This document shows, piece after piece, positions 1 through 10,158 of a stretch of DNA of 64,000 nucleotides (its first letter is position 1; each line of letters starts with the position of its first letter). This DNA comes from Microstegium vimineum (lineage: Eukaryota; Streptophyta; Magnoliopsida; Poales; Poaceae): positions 31,395,925 through 31,459,924 of the forward strand of contig CM039126.1 in NCBI GenBank assembly GCA_022036555.1, written 5' to 3'. Below the pieces are notes generated by a model. It did no database searches. It saw only the letters and a list, made by a program, of their open reading frames with translations, and was not told the origin of the DNA. Made by a program: the position numbers and the translations under genes.

Positions 1-259
1 TTTTTTCTTTTTATTTTCTTTTTTGGAATTTTTCAAATTGAGTTTTCAAACTGAGTTTTGAAATTCTTTTCAAGGTTTTGCAAAGTCACACAACACAAGA
101 AAAATGCAAGGGCGTGAAATGCTCAAACATGTTGGACCTAACCTGATATTTAATTTAGTTTTATATATTTAATTCTATGCTTCACAAAATGATTTGAAAT
201 TAAATCAAATTAAACTCAAATTTAAATCTAATTTACTATTCAAATTTTAGGGTGTTACA
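1..259 (-). repeat. 3' LTR of the chromovirus, partial
   Basis: This stretch matches 9104-9355 closely: the same T-rich start, the shared block reading TCAAATTGAGTTTTCAAACT, and the same AT-rich end. On the minus strand the LTR begins TGTAACACC at 259, directly after a polypurine tract. Only about 260 bases of a roughly 3-kb LTR are inside the window. Confidence 0.88.
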
Positions 260-276
260 AATCTACCCCCCTTAAA
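260..276 (-). promoter_or_regulatory. polypurine tract of the chromovirus
   Basis: Read on the minus strand, a purine run AAGGGGGGTAGATT lies immediately before the LTR start TGTAACACC. This is the normal position of the plus-strand primer of an LTR retrotransposon. Confidence 0.8.
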
Positions 277-529
277 AGAATCTCGACCCGAGATTCCCAG
301 ATTTTACTAACTTAAATAGTTGAGGGTAGGTTTTTCTCAGATCTTCCTCTCTTTCCCAAGTGGCCTCTTCTTCTGTATATCGATTCCACTGCACTTTGCA
401 CATCTTGATGACCTTACTTCTTGTAATTCTTTCAGCTGTTTCCAAAATCTTAAACGGGTATTCCTCATAGGTCAAATCTTCCTTCATTGTTAGTTCCTCC
501 AATGGTAACTGTTCTTCAGGTACTCGCAA
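272..529 (-). CDS. chromodomain at the C-terminus of chromovirus integrase
   Basis: The frame ends the polyprotein. Residues about 20-75 fit a chromodomain: a YPFKILE start, the core VQWNRYTEEEATWE and a terminal helix before the stop. In chromoviruses this module binds chromatin marks and steers integration. It is separated from the upstream integrase tail by one TAG at about 550, in the conserved HVS.LKKCLRVPEE stretch. It overlaps the polypurine tract slightly. Confidence 0.85.
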   Translation of the reverse strand: MRVPEEQLPLEELTMKEDLTYEEYPFKILETAERITRSKVIKMCKVQWNRYTEEEATWEREEDLRKTYPQLFKLVKSGNLGSRFF

Positions 530-541
530 ACACTTCTTGAG

Positions 542-883
542 CTAAGATACGTGAAACACATCGTGAACTCCTGACAAACTTTCTGGTAACTCTAACCGAT
601 AAGCAACTTCTCCACGTCTCTCAAGAATCTTGAATGGACCAATATATTTGGGTGCTAGCTTTCCTTTCATATTGAACCGTTTCACACTTCTCATAGGTGA
701 CACTTTCAAGTAAACATAATCACCTACTTCAAAAGACAAATCTCTTCTTCGGTTATCAGCGTAACTCTTCTGTCGAGACTGTGCTATCTTCAGATTATCT
801 CTGATTACTCGGACTTGTTCTTCTGCATCTCTCAGAACATCTGGTCCAAACACTTGGGTTTCTCCCGTTTGATTCCAGAACAA
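542..883 (-). pseudogene. integrase C-terminal region (GPY/F-type) of chromovirus
   Basis: The frame contains VGDYVYLKVSPM followed by KLAPKYIGPFKILER, the GPF-type motif that closes gypsy integrases, and ends HDVFHVS just before the chromodomain frame. It overlaps the integrase core frame (832-1476) by about 50 bases in another frame. The core runs into nonsense after GRKCRT while this frame picks up the expected continuation, so a single-base frameshift lies near 880. Non-functional as it stands. Confidence 0.82.
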
Positions 884-1476
884 CGAGTTCTACACTTCCG
901 TCCATACAAAGCTTCAAAAGGTGTCATCTTAAGGCTTTCTTGATAACTGTTGTTATATGAGAATTCAGCATAGGGCAGACTCTTGTCCCAACTGGTACCA
1001 TACTGCAAAGCACAAGCTCTCAACATATCTTCTAGCACTTGATTAGTTCTTTCTGTCTGTCCATCTGCCTGAGGGTGATAGGCTGAGCTGAAATTCAACA
1101 CTGTCCCAAGGGACTCATGCACTTTCTTCCAAAAATGCGAAGTGAACTGAGTTCCTCTATCTGACACAATCTTCTTTGGAACTCCATGCTGGCATACTAT
1201 TCTTTCCATGTATAACTCTGCTAACTGTGCTCCCATATAAGTGGTTCGAACTGGCAAGAAGTGAGCTACCTTAGTCAAGCGATCAACTATGACCCAGATT
1301 GAGTCATAACCTTTCTGAGTACGCGGTAACCCAACTATGAAATCCATACCAACTTCATCCCACTTCCATTCAGGTATCTTCATCGGTTGCAACAGTCCAG
1401 CAGGTCTCTGATGTTCTGCTTTAACTCTCTGACATGTATCACATATTGCCACGTATTCTGCCACATCACGTTTCAA
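832..1476 (-). CDS. integrase catalytic core of chromovirus
   Basis: This 214-residue frame starts in the zinc-binding region (CDTCQRVKAEH) and holds a complete DD35E triad: Asp45 in MDFIVGL, Asp106 in SDRGTQF and Glu142 in GQTERTNQ. The integrase inserts element DNA into the chromosome. The N-terminal histidines of the HHCC finger lie in the preceding frame (1486-2163), split off by a TAG at about 1486-1488 inside the conserved KEKY.WVGLKRDV stretch. The last ~20 residues are out of frame because of the frameshift near 880. Confidence 0.88.
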   Translation of the reverse strand: MKRDVAEYVAICDTCQRVKAEHQRPAGLLQPMKIPEWKWDEVGMDFIVGLPRTQKGYDSIWVIVDRLTKVAHFLPVRTTYMGAQLAELYMERIVCQHGVPKKIVSDRGTQFTSHFWKKVHESLGTVLNFSSAYHPQADGQTERTNQVLEDMLRACALQYGTSWDKSLPYAEFSYNNSYQESLKMTPFEALYGRKCRTRCSGIKREKPKCLDQMF

Positions 1477-1485
1477 TCCAACCCA

Positions 1486-2163
1486 CTAGTACTTCTCCTT
1501 AAGATCTAGGTACATCTTAGTGCTTCCAGGATGGATTGAATAGGTTGACTCATGAGCTTCTCGCAAAATCGTTTGTCGAATAGACTTGATGTCGGGGACA
1601 CAGATCCTCTTTCCATACCACAAAGTACCATTATCATCTAACCGGAAACCTGGTGATTTTCCTTCCTTCATGTTCTCAACTATTAACTGCAGATTCTTAT
1701 CCTGCAACTGACCTTCACGGATCTCCTTTTCTAGTGTAGGCTCCACTATCATCTCCATAGCATTAGCAACAATGCTCAAGTTGAGGCGCTCAAGTTCAGC
1801 ACACAACTCTTCCGGCATAGGTATTGTCCGAATCTCATTAGCATAACTCTTCCTGCTAAGAGCATCGGCCACAACATTGGCTTTTCTAGGATGATAGTGA
1901 ACATCTAGGTCATAGTCCTTGATCAGCTCCAACCAACGGCATTGCCTCAAATTCAGATCTGATTGAGTAAAGATGTATTTCATGCTCTTATGGTCGGTGT
2001 AGATGTCACACTTATGACCAATAAGATAGTGTCTCCATATCTTCAATGCATGAAGCACAGCTGCTAACTCCAAATCATGAGTCGGATAATTCAACTCATG
2101 TTTCCTCAGTTGTCGCGAAGCATACGCAACAACCCTTCCTTCTTGCATAAGCACACAACCCAA
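1486..2163 (-). CDS. RNase H and integrase N-terminal finger of chromovirus
   Basis: The frame begins inside the gypsy RNase H (GCVLMQEGRVVAYASRQL, then IYTDHKSMKYIF, then ANVVADALSRK) and runs into the histidine half of the integrase HHCC finger (HESTYSIHPGSTKMY). The start of RNase H, reading FSIYCDASRLGLG, lies just upstream in the same frame but after a stop near 2199. RNase H removes template RNA during reverse transcription. Stops at both ends break what should be one polyprotein. Confidence 0.85.
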   Translation of the reverse strand: MGCVLMQEGRVVAYASRQLRKHELNYPTHDLELAAVLHALKIWRHYLIGHKCDIYTDHKSMKYIFTQSDLNLRQCRWLELIKDYDLDVHYHPRKANVVADALSRKSYANEIRTIPMPEELCAELERLNLSIVANAMEMIVEPTLEKEIREGQLQDKNLQLIVENMKEGKSPGFRLDDNGTLWYGKRICVPDIKSIRQTILREAHESTYSIHPGSTKMYLDLKEKY

Positions 2164-2199
2164 ACCAAGACGAGAGGCATCACAATAGATAGAGAACTT

Positions 2200-2421
2200 C
2201 TAACTCAAGTCTGGCAAGGTCAACACAGGAGTTGTAGTCAATCTCTTTTTCAATTCTTCAAAGTTAGTCTGACACTTTTCTGACCAAACAAACTTGGCAT
2301 CCTTCTCAAGCAATGCGGTCATAGGCTTAGCTAGCTTAGAGAATCCTTCAATGAACCTTCTATAATATCCAGCTAAGCCAAGAAAAGTGCGAATCTCACT
2401 GACATTGGTTGGGGCCTCCAA
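2200..2421 (-). pseudogene. RT-RNase H connecting segment of chromovirus
   Basis: The frame reads VSEIRTFLGLAGYYRRFIEGFSKLAKP, the signature that follows the RT thumb in gypsy elements, then TLPDLS before a stop. It overlaps the RT frame (2373-3515) in a different frame, so a frameshift lies at about 2400-2420. It continues the RT rather than being a separate gene. Confidence 0.8.
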
Positions 2422-3515
2422 TTCAGTACATCTTCCACCTTACTAGGATCAACTGATATACCTCCATTAGACACAACATGGCCAAGAAAGGAAACTTCTT
2501 TCAACCAAAATTCACACTTACTTCTTTTAGCATATAACTGTTGCTCTCTAAGCTTCTGCAATACCAATCTCAAGTGTTCAGCATGTTCATCATCGTTCTT
2601 GGAGTAGATCAGAATACCATCAATAAATACCACCACAAACTTATCCAGATATTCCATAAAGACCTTGTTCATCAAATACATGAAGTATGCAGGTGCATTG
2701 GTAAGACCAAATGACATCACCGTATATTCATACAATCCATACCTCGTAGTAAATGCTGTCTTGGGAACATCTGAAGCTCGGATCTTCAACTGATGATAAC
2801 TAGACTGAAGATCAATCTTGGAGAACACACAAGCACCTTTCAACTGATCAAACAAATCATCGATTCTGGGCAAAGGATACTTGTTCTTGATAGTAACCTC
2901 ATTGAGTGACCGATAATCAACACAAATCCGATGACTGCCATCTTTCTTGTCAACGAAGATAACTAGTGCACCCCAAGGTGAAGAACTGGGACGAATAAAA
3001 CCTTTATCCGACAACTCTTTAATTTGTTTCTTAAGTTCTTCTAATTCTTTTATTCCCATCCTATATGGTCTTTTAGCTATAGGTGCAGTTCCAGGTAATA
3101 ACTCAATTATAAATTCAATGTCACGATTGGGAGGCATACCTGGCAAATCTTTCAGGAACACATCTGGAAATTCATCCACAACCCTATCTGCTGGGTTGTC
3201 ATTCTCCTCAAGCTGATTGACGGCGGCTGTCGGTGGAGGTTCCATAACCACATCAACACTGATCCTGCTTCCTGTAGGTGTAGACAGCTCAACTATTTTC
3301 TTATCACACTGGATTACTGCGCTATATTTCTTCATCCAATCCAATCCCAAAATAACATCGATTCTAGCGGTTCTCAACACTGTAAGTCTAGCTTTGAAGT
3401 CTATTCCCTTCAGAGCAACAATAACCGATGGACAATAACAATCGGTTCTCATAACCCCACCCGGTGAATTTACGATTATAGGATTTTGCATTGCTAACAT
3501 AGATATTCCATGCAT
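2373..3515 (-). CDS. protease C-terminal half and reverse transcriptase of chromovirus, RT active site mutated
   Basis: Residues about 1-65 are the second half of a retropepsin (RIDVILGLDWMKKY). The protease active site, DSGA in LFDSGASHSF, is just upstream at about 3545-3575, in frame with this ORF; a further frameshift lies near 3575-3585. RT motifs follow in order: RMGIKELEELKKQI, GALVIFVDKKDGSHRICVDY, PLPRIDDLFDQL, FSKIDLQSSYHQ, FGLTNAPAYF and VVFIDGILIYSK. The last should be F-I-D-D; here the second catalytic Asp is Gly (codon GGT at about 2609-2611). Loss of that metal ligand should abolish polymerase activity. The C-terminus shifts into another frame after SKVEDVLNWR. Confidence 0.9.
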   Translation of the reverse strand: MHGISMLAMQNPIIVNSPGGVMRTDCYCPSVIVALKGIDFKARLTVLRTARIDVILGLDWMKKYSAVIQCDKKIVELSTPTGSRISVDVVMEPPPTAAVNQLEENDNPADRVVDEFPDVFLKDLPGMPPNRDIEFIIELLPGTAPIAKRPYRMGIKELEELKKQIKELSDKGFIRPSSSPWGALVIFVDKKDGSHRICVDYRSLNEVTIKNKYPLPRIDDLFDQLKGACVFSKIDLQSSYHQLKIRASDVPKTAFTTRYGLYEYTVMSFGLTNAPAYFMYLMNKVFMEYLDKFVVVFIDGILIYSKNDDEHAEHLRLVLQKLREQQLYAKRSKCEFWLKEVSFLGHVVSNGGISVDPSKVEDVLNWRPQPMSVRFALFLA

Positions 3516-3724
3516 TCTAACAAAAGCTTGTGATATGAAAGAATGTGATGCTCCAGAATCGAAAAGAATAGAAGCGGGATGGACTTGACTTGGAACGTAC
3601 CCATCATCACTTCTGGCGCTTCCTGAGCTGCTTCCGCGGAGACATGGTTCACACTCCTTCCATGGGGTGTGGTTGGTTTCTTTCCCTTTGGTTGTTGCTA
3701 CTTTGGCTTGGAGGGTTCAACTGA

Positions 3725-4737
3725 TTCTGCTTCTTGGGGGCAGTTATAGGAGATGTGTCCGGGTTCACCACACGCAAAAAACTTGGTGGGGGTGTGTGGG
3801 AACATTTGTCTTTGCTAGGGTACTGCTGGATGAGCCTTGACGAGGTCCTGAGTAACCACCCTGTTGCTGGAATGGCGGATGTTGCTGGTTCGGGTTACGG
3901 TTCCCAAAGTTGGAGGTGCCTTGATACCTTTGTTGGTAACCCTGCTGAGGATAGTTGGGACGCTGGCGAGTGTTACTCCCAGAAGCTTGTCCTCTAAGCT
4001 TCCTCTTCTTGTCCATCTCCCTGCGTTCATTGTCCAGGACGATGGCACGATTCACCAGGGATTGAAAATTCGGGTATGTATTACCCTTCAGCTGCAACCG
4101 GAGTTCATAGTAGATCCCTTTTAAGAAGAGACACTGCTTATCAGCATCATCTCTTACTTCATTGGGCGCATAGCGAGCTAGCTGCGAGAACTTGTCATGG
4201 TACTCCCTGACTGACATCTGTCCCAATCGAAGATTCCTGAATTCTTCTTGCTTCAGCTCTATGATTCCCTCTGGAATGTGGCATGCCTTGAAGTCTCGGG
4301 AAAACTCTTCCCATGTGATAGCGGGGGCATTGCCGGGGCGAGCATCTTGATACGTTTCCCACCAAGTCTGAGCTGCACCTTGAAGTTGACCAGAAGCATA
4401 CAGGACTTTTTCCTGGTCGTTGCACTGTGCAATGTTGAGTTGCTTCTCCACCGCACGCAACCAATCATCCACCTCCAACGGATCACTGGCATGAGAGAAG
4501 ACAGGAGGGTGCCCTTGCAGAAATTCCCTCCGCTTGTTGACAGGTGGAGCTCCAGCAGGTTGATGGGTTGATTCTGCATGAACTGCATCATGGCTTGCAT
4601 TGTCTGCATCATCTGAGTCTGCATCTGTTCCGGGTCATCGCAGGTGGTGGAGGTAGAGGGTGCTGGTTATTGTTGTTGTCGTTGTTGTTGTCACTGGTGT
4701 TGGATCCAGAGTTAGTCCTGGTGTAGGCATCTGTCAT
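3725..4737 (-). pseudogene. gag of chromovirus
   Basis: The main frame (4478-3765) holds the gag core: WLRAVEKQLN, GAAQTWWETY, TWEEFSRDFK and MSVREYHDKFSQLARYAP, then a Gln/Asn-rich linker. The zinc knuckle (ACGEPGHISYNC) is in a different frame at about 3735-3780, so one frameshift precedes it; in that frame the first Cys of the CCHC set is Phe. The N-terminus (MTDAYTRTNSGSNTSD, from 4737) is in yet another frame, with a frameshift near 4560. Gag forms the particle that packages element RNA. At least two frameshifts make this copy inactive. Confidence 0.85.
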
Positions 4738-5345
4738 ATAGAACAAATTTAAAACCTGACACGGACGAGTCTGCAACTTTTCTGGATTTCAGCACAACAG
4801 CAGTCTAGAAAAACAGTCATATCTGAAGTTACCGAACTCAAACAGAGTCAAGGCTTACATTGTTGGAAAGATAAAGAATTTATCTACAACTTTTGTAATT
4901 CTTACTTTTTCTGATTCTGACATTAACTTACTCATAAACTGCGTTTAAACAGATCTGTCCAGACTACCAAACTGTGCAGAAACATCAACTTGCAGGAATT
5001 GTTTCTCTTAGCTCCGAACAGATATGAAGGTGCTTCTTGGCCACAGAAAGATGAGGAAGTCTAATGTTTTTAGTTAAAGTTTCGTGATTTTAGGAAGTTC
5101 AGAATTAATTAAGAAAAATTAACAAGACAGGGAGGTCTGAAAAGACAGATTAACAAAAACTGCAACTTTATTACTATTAAGCTTTCAAGCAACCCAACCT
5201 AAGCTATGAGTGTTCTGGACAGGCCCACAACCTCAACAATCATTACAAAGAACCAACTCACATATTAGCAAAAGCACAAGCAACTAAACACTTAGAAGAA
5301 CACTAGCACACATGACTCACGAACTAGCGAATACTATAAAGGGGT
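4738..5345 (-). other. non-coding spacer between ORF0-like region and gag
   Basis: About 600 bases of AT-rich sequence separate gag from the upstream extra ORF. I see no open frame or recognisable motif here. In related elements this interval belongs to the internal leader. Confidence 0.5.
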
Positions 5346-5349
5346 TCCT

Positions 5350-6154
5350 AGCCTAACTCTTCTTGATCTTCTTGAAGTTCAAAGGAAACCCAAACTCTTC
5401 ACGAAGCTCATCTTGTTGTTGGGAACTACGCTTGAGCTCCTTGCACAGCTCCCTTGCTTCTATTAGGAGAAGACCATACATGCTCATCATCTCTTGAACG
5501 AAGTCGACGAGCTCATTTAAGACGGGGCCACCTTCGCCGTTAGGTTTGGCAGTTATCCAACCTTGCTCCGCATCGAAGAGAGGATGAAACGACGTCGGGT
5601 GTTGCAATCCTTTCCCTAAACATGTTGTGGATGGACATATACGCAGAGAACACGGCGTCCTTCATACTTGCTTCTATGGTTGGATGTGCAACACAACTAT
5701 GAAAGGTATAATCCACTCGTTCAGCTGCTTGCACACCAGCACTTCCACAGATGTAGATCTTTGCCTTCCAGTAGTGTTGGCGAGGGGTTGTTTGTATTCC
5801 TTGCAGGTGTACATTGTTGCAACTTCAGGTCCTGGGTGGCATTCTCCCACAAGATCCACCAGCTGGGAGTGAGCGTAGCTGTTGTTCGCTCCTCCTCGGA
5901 TATACTTAGTGCGAATCCACCCTGACTCTTCTGGCAGGCCTTCATAGGCAACATCGGAAGTAGGGGAATTAACATCCGCACTTGGAGCATGGGGCTCTCT
6001 TCCCCATGGTACTCTTCGCTACTGGAGATTTCCTGGATCTCCTCCTCTGGTTCTTCCTGGATTCCACCATTGTAGCTTGCGGTTCAGGAGGGCAACCTGC
6101 TGCGGAGGAACACGTTCACTAGAACTGAGTCGAGCTGACCGCGAAGGGTAGGCA
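5350..6154 (-). pseudogene. extra ORF upstream of gag (ORF0-like) in chromovirus
   Basis: Three overlapping minus-strand frames (5990-5721, 5734-5540 and 5607-5353) read as one broken coding region. The last part is charged and helical (VQEMMSMYGLLLIEARELCK then LKRSSQQQDELREEF) and could form a short coiled coil. An ATG occurs at 6154, but its frame stops after about 23 codons. Some grass gypsy families, such as RIRE3 and RIRE8 of rice, have an extra ORF of unknown function in this position; equating them is inference. Frameshifts lie near 5600 and 5725. Confidence 0.5.
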
Positions 6155-6320
6155 TCTTTAACCAGACAAAGATAGAGACAGATTAGAACAACATTTTCAC
6201 AATAGAATAAGTCAAGTGTAGCAAAAACAGTTTGAGAAATTATATATACAAGGATGTATGCATGAAAAGAGAAGGTAAGAAGACCATTCTAACTAGGCTT
6301 GCGTCCTACAGTCAACACTT

Positions 6321-6332
6321 GCTCTGATACCA
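6321..6332 (-). promoter_or_regulatory. primer-binding site, initiator tRNA-Met
   Basis: Read on the minus strand the 12 bases are TGGTATCAGAGC, complementary to the 3' end of plant initiator tRNA-Met, three bases downstream of the LTR end. This fixes both the orientation of the element and the LTR boundary at 6336. Confidence 0.93.
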
Positions 6333-6335
6333 ATT

Positions 6336-9300
6336 TGTCACACCTAATTTTATGGAAAAATTGAATATGAATAACTCATGTGTGCCCAGAGATCAATCAC
6401 ACACATAAGCCGACAAATCTTTAAATAGTACCATCACTGAGTGCTTATTACATAACGAATAATATTCTTAAACAAAACAGCGGAAAATAAAGATAACTCT
6501 TGGACGAAGCTCCACTTCCCCAGGGAACGCCGACTGGTTGACCACTAGCCTAGTACTCCTCACGGTAGTCTTCATAGCCATCTGAAGGGGGTGAGAAAGC
6601 AAGGTGAGCACTTAAAGTACTCAGCAAGAGTAACATAGGGTTATGAAGCCAAAAGGTCGACACTGTCTGAACTGCGGTTGCTTTTAACTTGGTCAAGTTT
6701 TATCAACACTTAGCTTTAGTTATGCATACCCAGTTGATAACCACATGATAAGATTAATAAACCACATTAACAATTAAACAACATGATCATCTACACTGTG
6801 AGTTTTCCAGGCCGCTCGTAACTGTGAGCACGGCTATCATGATAGATTTACACTCTGCAGAGGTTATACACTTTACCCACAAGCCATGTTACCCATATGC
6901 CTGGGTTAATTACTCCCATAACACTTCCAAGGTGAGTGGGCAGGGAACACTATGAAGTATTTCAAAAGTCTTCCCAACATGTTGCCAGACCCTACGGACC
7001 CAAGGGCAAGGGGTATGTAAAGCCCCTACTCGATGTACCTTTCGAAGCGGTAACCACCCTAGGACATGCCCTACAACCAGCTCGGCAATGGTGCCTTTCA
7101 CAAACTGCCAACATGCTAGTATGAATCTTCATACTTGACTAAAGCCAGAGCCATTATAGCACTTGTGGTTGCATTAATATCCCAGCTTTTGCCCTACAGT
7201 GGGGTCCTATTCCATGTTGCTATAAAAGCCAATTTTATCTCCTTGTTACATATATCATTAATCAATATTCATCTCAAGATCCATAATTGTAAAGCATAGC
7301 AAAGCTACCCATATGCATGAAACCCATGGTGACAACGTAAAAGGATAACAAAGTTATGGTATAGATCTAATAGGAATCAAATTAGACACATGCAATCATG
7401 ACTAGATTGAATTATGGTGAATAGGTAACAAGGATGATCCCATGTTAAACTTGCCTTGATCACAAAGCTCCTAGTGATCCTGATCTGTTGCAAAGAACTC
7501 TTGCTCACCGAAGATCTCACCGGCTGTACTCGATCAACATCACCACGCAATCATCCGAACAATCATACACGAAGCAAATAAGATATGATCAGAACATTAC
7601 ACCATAAACAATAAAGAGACTTTGAAAAGGTTATAAAACAGATCTATACTTTACTATGATCACAAAGACGCGAGAATCACACTAATCGGATCTAAAATGA
7701 ATAAGTTATAGATTAAACAAGATTTTGAAAAGGAAAGATTAAAGCATTACCAAATTAATTTTCTTTGATTTCAAAAGTAATTAACATAGGTGAAAACTAT
7801 ACTACTGGATAGAGCAAAAATTACGGATCTAACGCAACTTGAACGGGTCGATTTGGATTTAAAACGAGCAAAATATAGGCATTTGAATATGAGTGACAAA
7901 ACTGTAATTAGGGTTTTATTTAAAATTAAATTAAACAGATCCAGAAAAGGGAATACGTTTTCCCGAGGGAAAGCGTATAAGTCAAAGGCACTTTGGACTG
8001 CGGGTTCAGAGCAGAAAAGGGCAGGTCTCTTTAGCAAAAGGTCCAAGCGAAGGGTACGGAGTGTTTCTGGTTCGTTGAATCTAAGATCGACGGCTCAGAT
8101 TAGAACAGAAGAGAGAGAGGGAGGGAGCGGCAGCGCGGCGATCGGAGTTGGGCGGCGCGCGGCGGTTCCATGGCCGGCCGAGCCCGAAGCTCGTCGGCGT
8201 AGACGATCGGGAGTTCCGGTGCCCCGTTTTCAGATCTGAGCACACCGGGAGAGAGAGGGAACGACGGCGAACTCGCCTGAGAGCTCGGAGGGGGTTGAGC
8301 ACGGTCGGGAAGGCCCGACGGTGCGGAACAGCGGTGGCGGACACTCTGCACACGGTGGCGCAAGGCGGTTATGGGCTCGGGTGGCCAATTCGACCGGGAA
8401 AAGGACCGGGAGCGAGAGGATGACACGGTGAACTCCTCTGTGCGGCTTGCGAGGCTTGGGATGGGCCCGAGGGTGGCTGGCCTCGATGAACAGGGGCGGC
8501 GGAGCTTCAGTGCACGGCGACCCGGTGACCCAGAGCACCAAAGAGAGGGAGAGGAGGAGGATAGGGTGTTCAGCGACTTCGCGAAGACGTGGCAACGGAT
8601 CAGTGGAGGCTTACCGTGGTCGAGGTCGCACGGAACGACGGCGGTTGTCTCGGCGGTGGCGAACTGCTCGGCTGCGGCTGGCAAGGCGGGGCGCTGCGAG
8701 ACGATGGGGAAAGGAGCGGCGCGGTGGCGGCTTATATATGGGAGGCAGAGGGAGAATCCGGGGGGGGTTTATGCGCGCGGGGGAACGGGGAAAAGAACGC
8801 GGGCGGCGCAACGCGGCGGACAAGTCCGGTTCGGACGCGAGCGCGAGGGAGGAGGGAGTAGCTGAGGGGCGGGCCGCTTGTCAGTGAATGACGGAGAGAG
8901 GGGGGGAGCGGGGGCCGAAAGGGTTCGCGGATGTCAGGGAGAGAAAGGGAGGGAGGCGGTCTTTGCGGGGGCCGAGCGTGAGCCTGGGGCCCGAGGGGCC
9001 CGGGCCCCACTGCGGAGAGAAAGAGAGAGGGGAGGAAACGGGCCCTGGGCTGGGTTCTGGGCGGGAAAGAGGGAGGGGGGGTTTTTTTCTTTTTCTTTTT
9101 ATTTTCTTTTTTGGAAATTTTTCAAATTGAGTTTTCAAACTGAGATTTGAAATTCTTTTAAAGGGTTTTTGCAAAGTCACACAACAAAAGAAAAATGAAA
9201 GGGCATGAAATGCTCAAACCCTGTTGGAACCCAACTGTTTTTTAATTTAGTTTTTTTATATTTAATTCTATGCTTCACAAAAAAGATTTGAAAAAATCAA

Positions 9301-9355
9301 ATTTAAAACCCAAATTTTTAAAACTAATTTACTTTCAAATTTTTGGGGTTAATTT
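6336..9355 (-). repeat. 5' LTR of the chromovirus (about 3.0 kb)
   Basis: The LTR ends (minus strand) in GGTGTGACA at 6336, three bases from the primer-binding site. It starts at about 9355, where the sequence corresponds to 259. It is AT-rich from 6336 to 8080 and strongly GC-rich from 8080 to 9060, with many CpG dinucleotides. No coding capacity is credible; overlapping frames on both strands reflect base composition. From about 9070 onward, homopolymer runs are longer than in the sister copy at 1-259, so the outer 290 bases are less reliable. Confidence 0.85.
8732..8741 (-). promoter_or_regulatory. candidate TATA box in chromovirus LTR
   Basis: On the minus strand the sequence reads CATATATAAGCCGCC within the GC-rich part of the LTR. 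It is the best TATA-type match in the LTR and in the right direction for transcription of the element. About 2.4 kb of LTR would follow the start site, which is long for R plus U5, so the assignment is tentative. Confidence 0.45.
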
Positions 9356-10056
9356 TTATTTAAGTCATGAGTTGCCTCTTAAAGATCATTCCTTTTGAAC
9401 AAAAAATTTGGCCCAAAAGAAAGCCCCAAAGCTCTTGCTCCCCTTTTTTTTAAAGTTTTTAAAAAAGCATCTTTTAAACTCCAGTTGCATATATCCCTAG
9501 GGCGGTTCCATTTTTTGTTTTTGTATAAGCAAGTAAACTTTTAAACCCCAAAACAATACCCTATAGGGAAACAAAGGTATGGTATCAAAATCAAGGTAGA
9601 AAAAAGTCGAGGGGAATTCATTAAAACTACATTGAATATTTTTGTATTAAAGGAGAATAGGGAAACAAAGGGGCCCTTTTATTTTCACTTGTATTATCTG
9701 AGTATCAACCCCTGATCTTGTTCTTCAAGGGGTTTCTCTTTGGGTCTCCAATGAAAAACTTTTTTGTCTATCGAGGGTCAATACCCCCACACAAGATTCA
9801 AAACATACATGATAGCAAAAAAAGACTATAGATTTTAAAAAAGTACACCAAAATTTGAAAAAAATGATAAAAAGTTTGTTTTAAAAAAAATCTATATCTT
9901 GCTATGAACACAAAGGGGGGCGGATCACGAAAATCGGAGGGTAAAACGTGAGGGGTTAGGAAAATTTAAAAAAATTTTGCGAAAAAAACCCTTTAAAATT
10001 TTAAAAAAATAAAAATTAATTTGGATTTTAAAATTTTTAAATGTGATTAACAAGGG
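9356..10056 (-). repeat. degraded or error-rich LTR-like sequence running into gap 1
   Basis: Words match about 7170-7780 of the adjacent LTR in the same order and orientation: a CTATAAAAGCC-like block near 9520, TATGGTAT near 9580, CTGATCTTGTTC near 9712, and CTATGAACACAAAG near 9903. Mismatches and homopolymer expansions are far more frequent than in other repeats here. It is either a diverged related LTR into which the element inserted, or poorly corrected contig-end sequence, or both. Confidence 0.55.
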
Positions 10057-10156
10057 NNNNNNNNNNNNNNNNNNNNNNNNNNNNNNNNNNNNNNNNNNNN
10101 NNNNNNNNNNNNNNNNNNNNNNNNNNNNNNNNNNNNNNNNNNNNNNNNNNNNNNNN
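10057..10156. other. assembly gap 1 (100 N)
   Basis: Exactly 100 N. The round number is the usual placeholder for a gap of unknown size, so distances across it mean nothing. Confidence 0.99.
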
Positions 10157-10158
10157 AG

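Larger units (their letters stand above)
1..9355 (-). mobile_element. Ty3/gypsy chromovirus LTR retrotransposon (Tekay/Del-like), left end cut by window
   Basis: On the minus strand, from right to left, the element shows: a LTR (6336-9355), tRNA-iMet primer-binding site, an extra leader ORF, gag with zinc knuckle, aspartic protease, reverse transcriptase, RNase H, integrase and chromodomain, a polypurine tract, and the start of the second LTR (1-259). The order PR-RT-RH-IN plus a C-terminal chromodomain defines a chromovirus. The very long GC-rich LTR and the ORF before gag point to the Tekay/Del lineage; that lineage call is inference. Coding regions carry several stops and frameshifts, and the RT active site is mutated, so the copy is dead. 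The second LTR continues beyond base 1, so its target duplication cannot be checked. Confidence 0.9.

Noticed and set aside
8081..9180. Many long overlapping frames on both strands
   Set aside because: They lie in the GC-rich part of an LTR, are Arg/Gly/Pro-rich on every frame and match nothing. Composition explains them.
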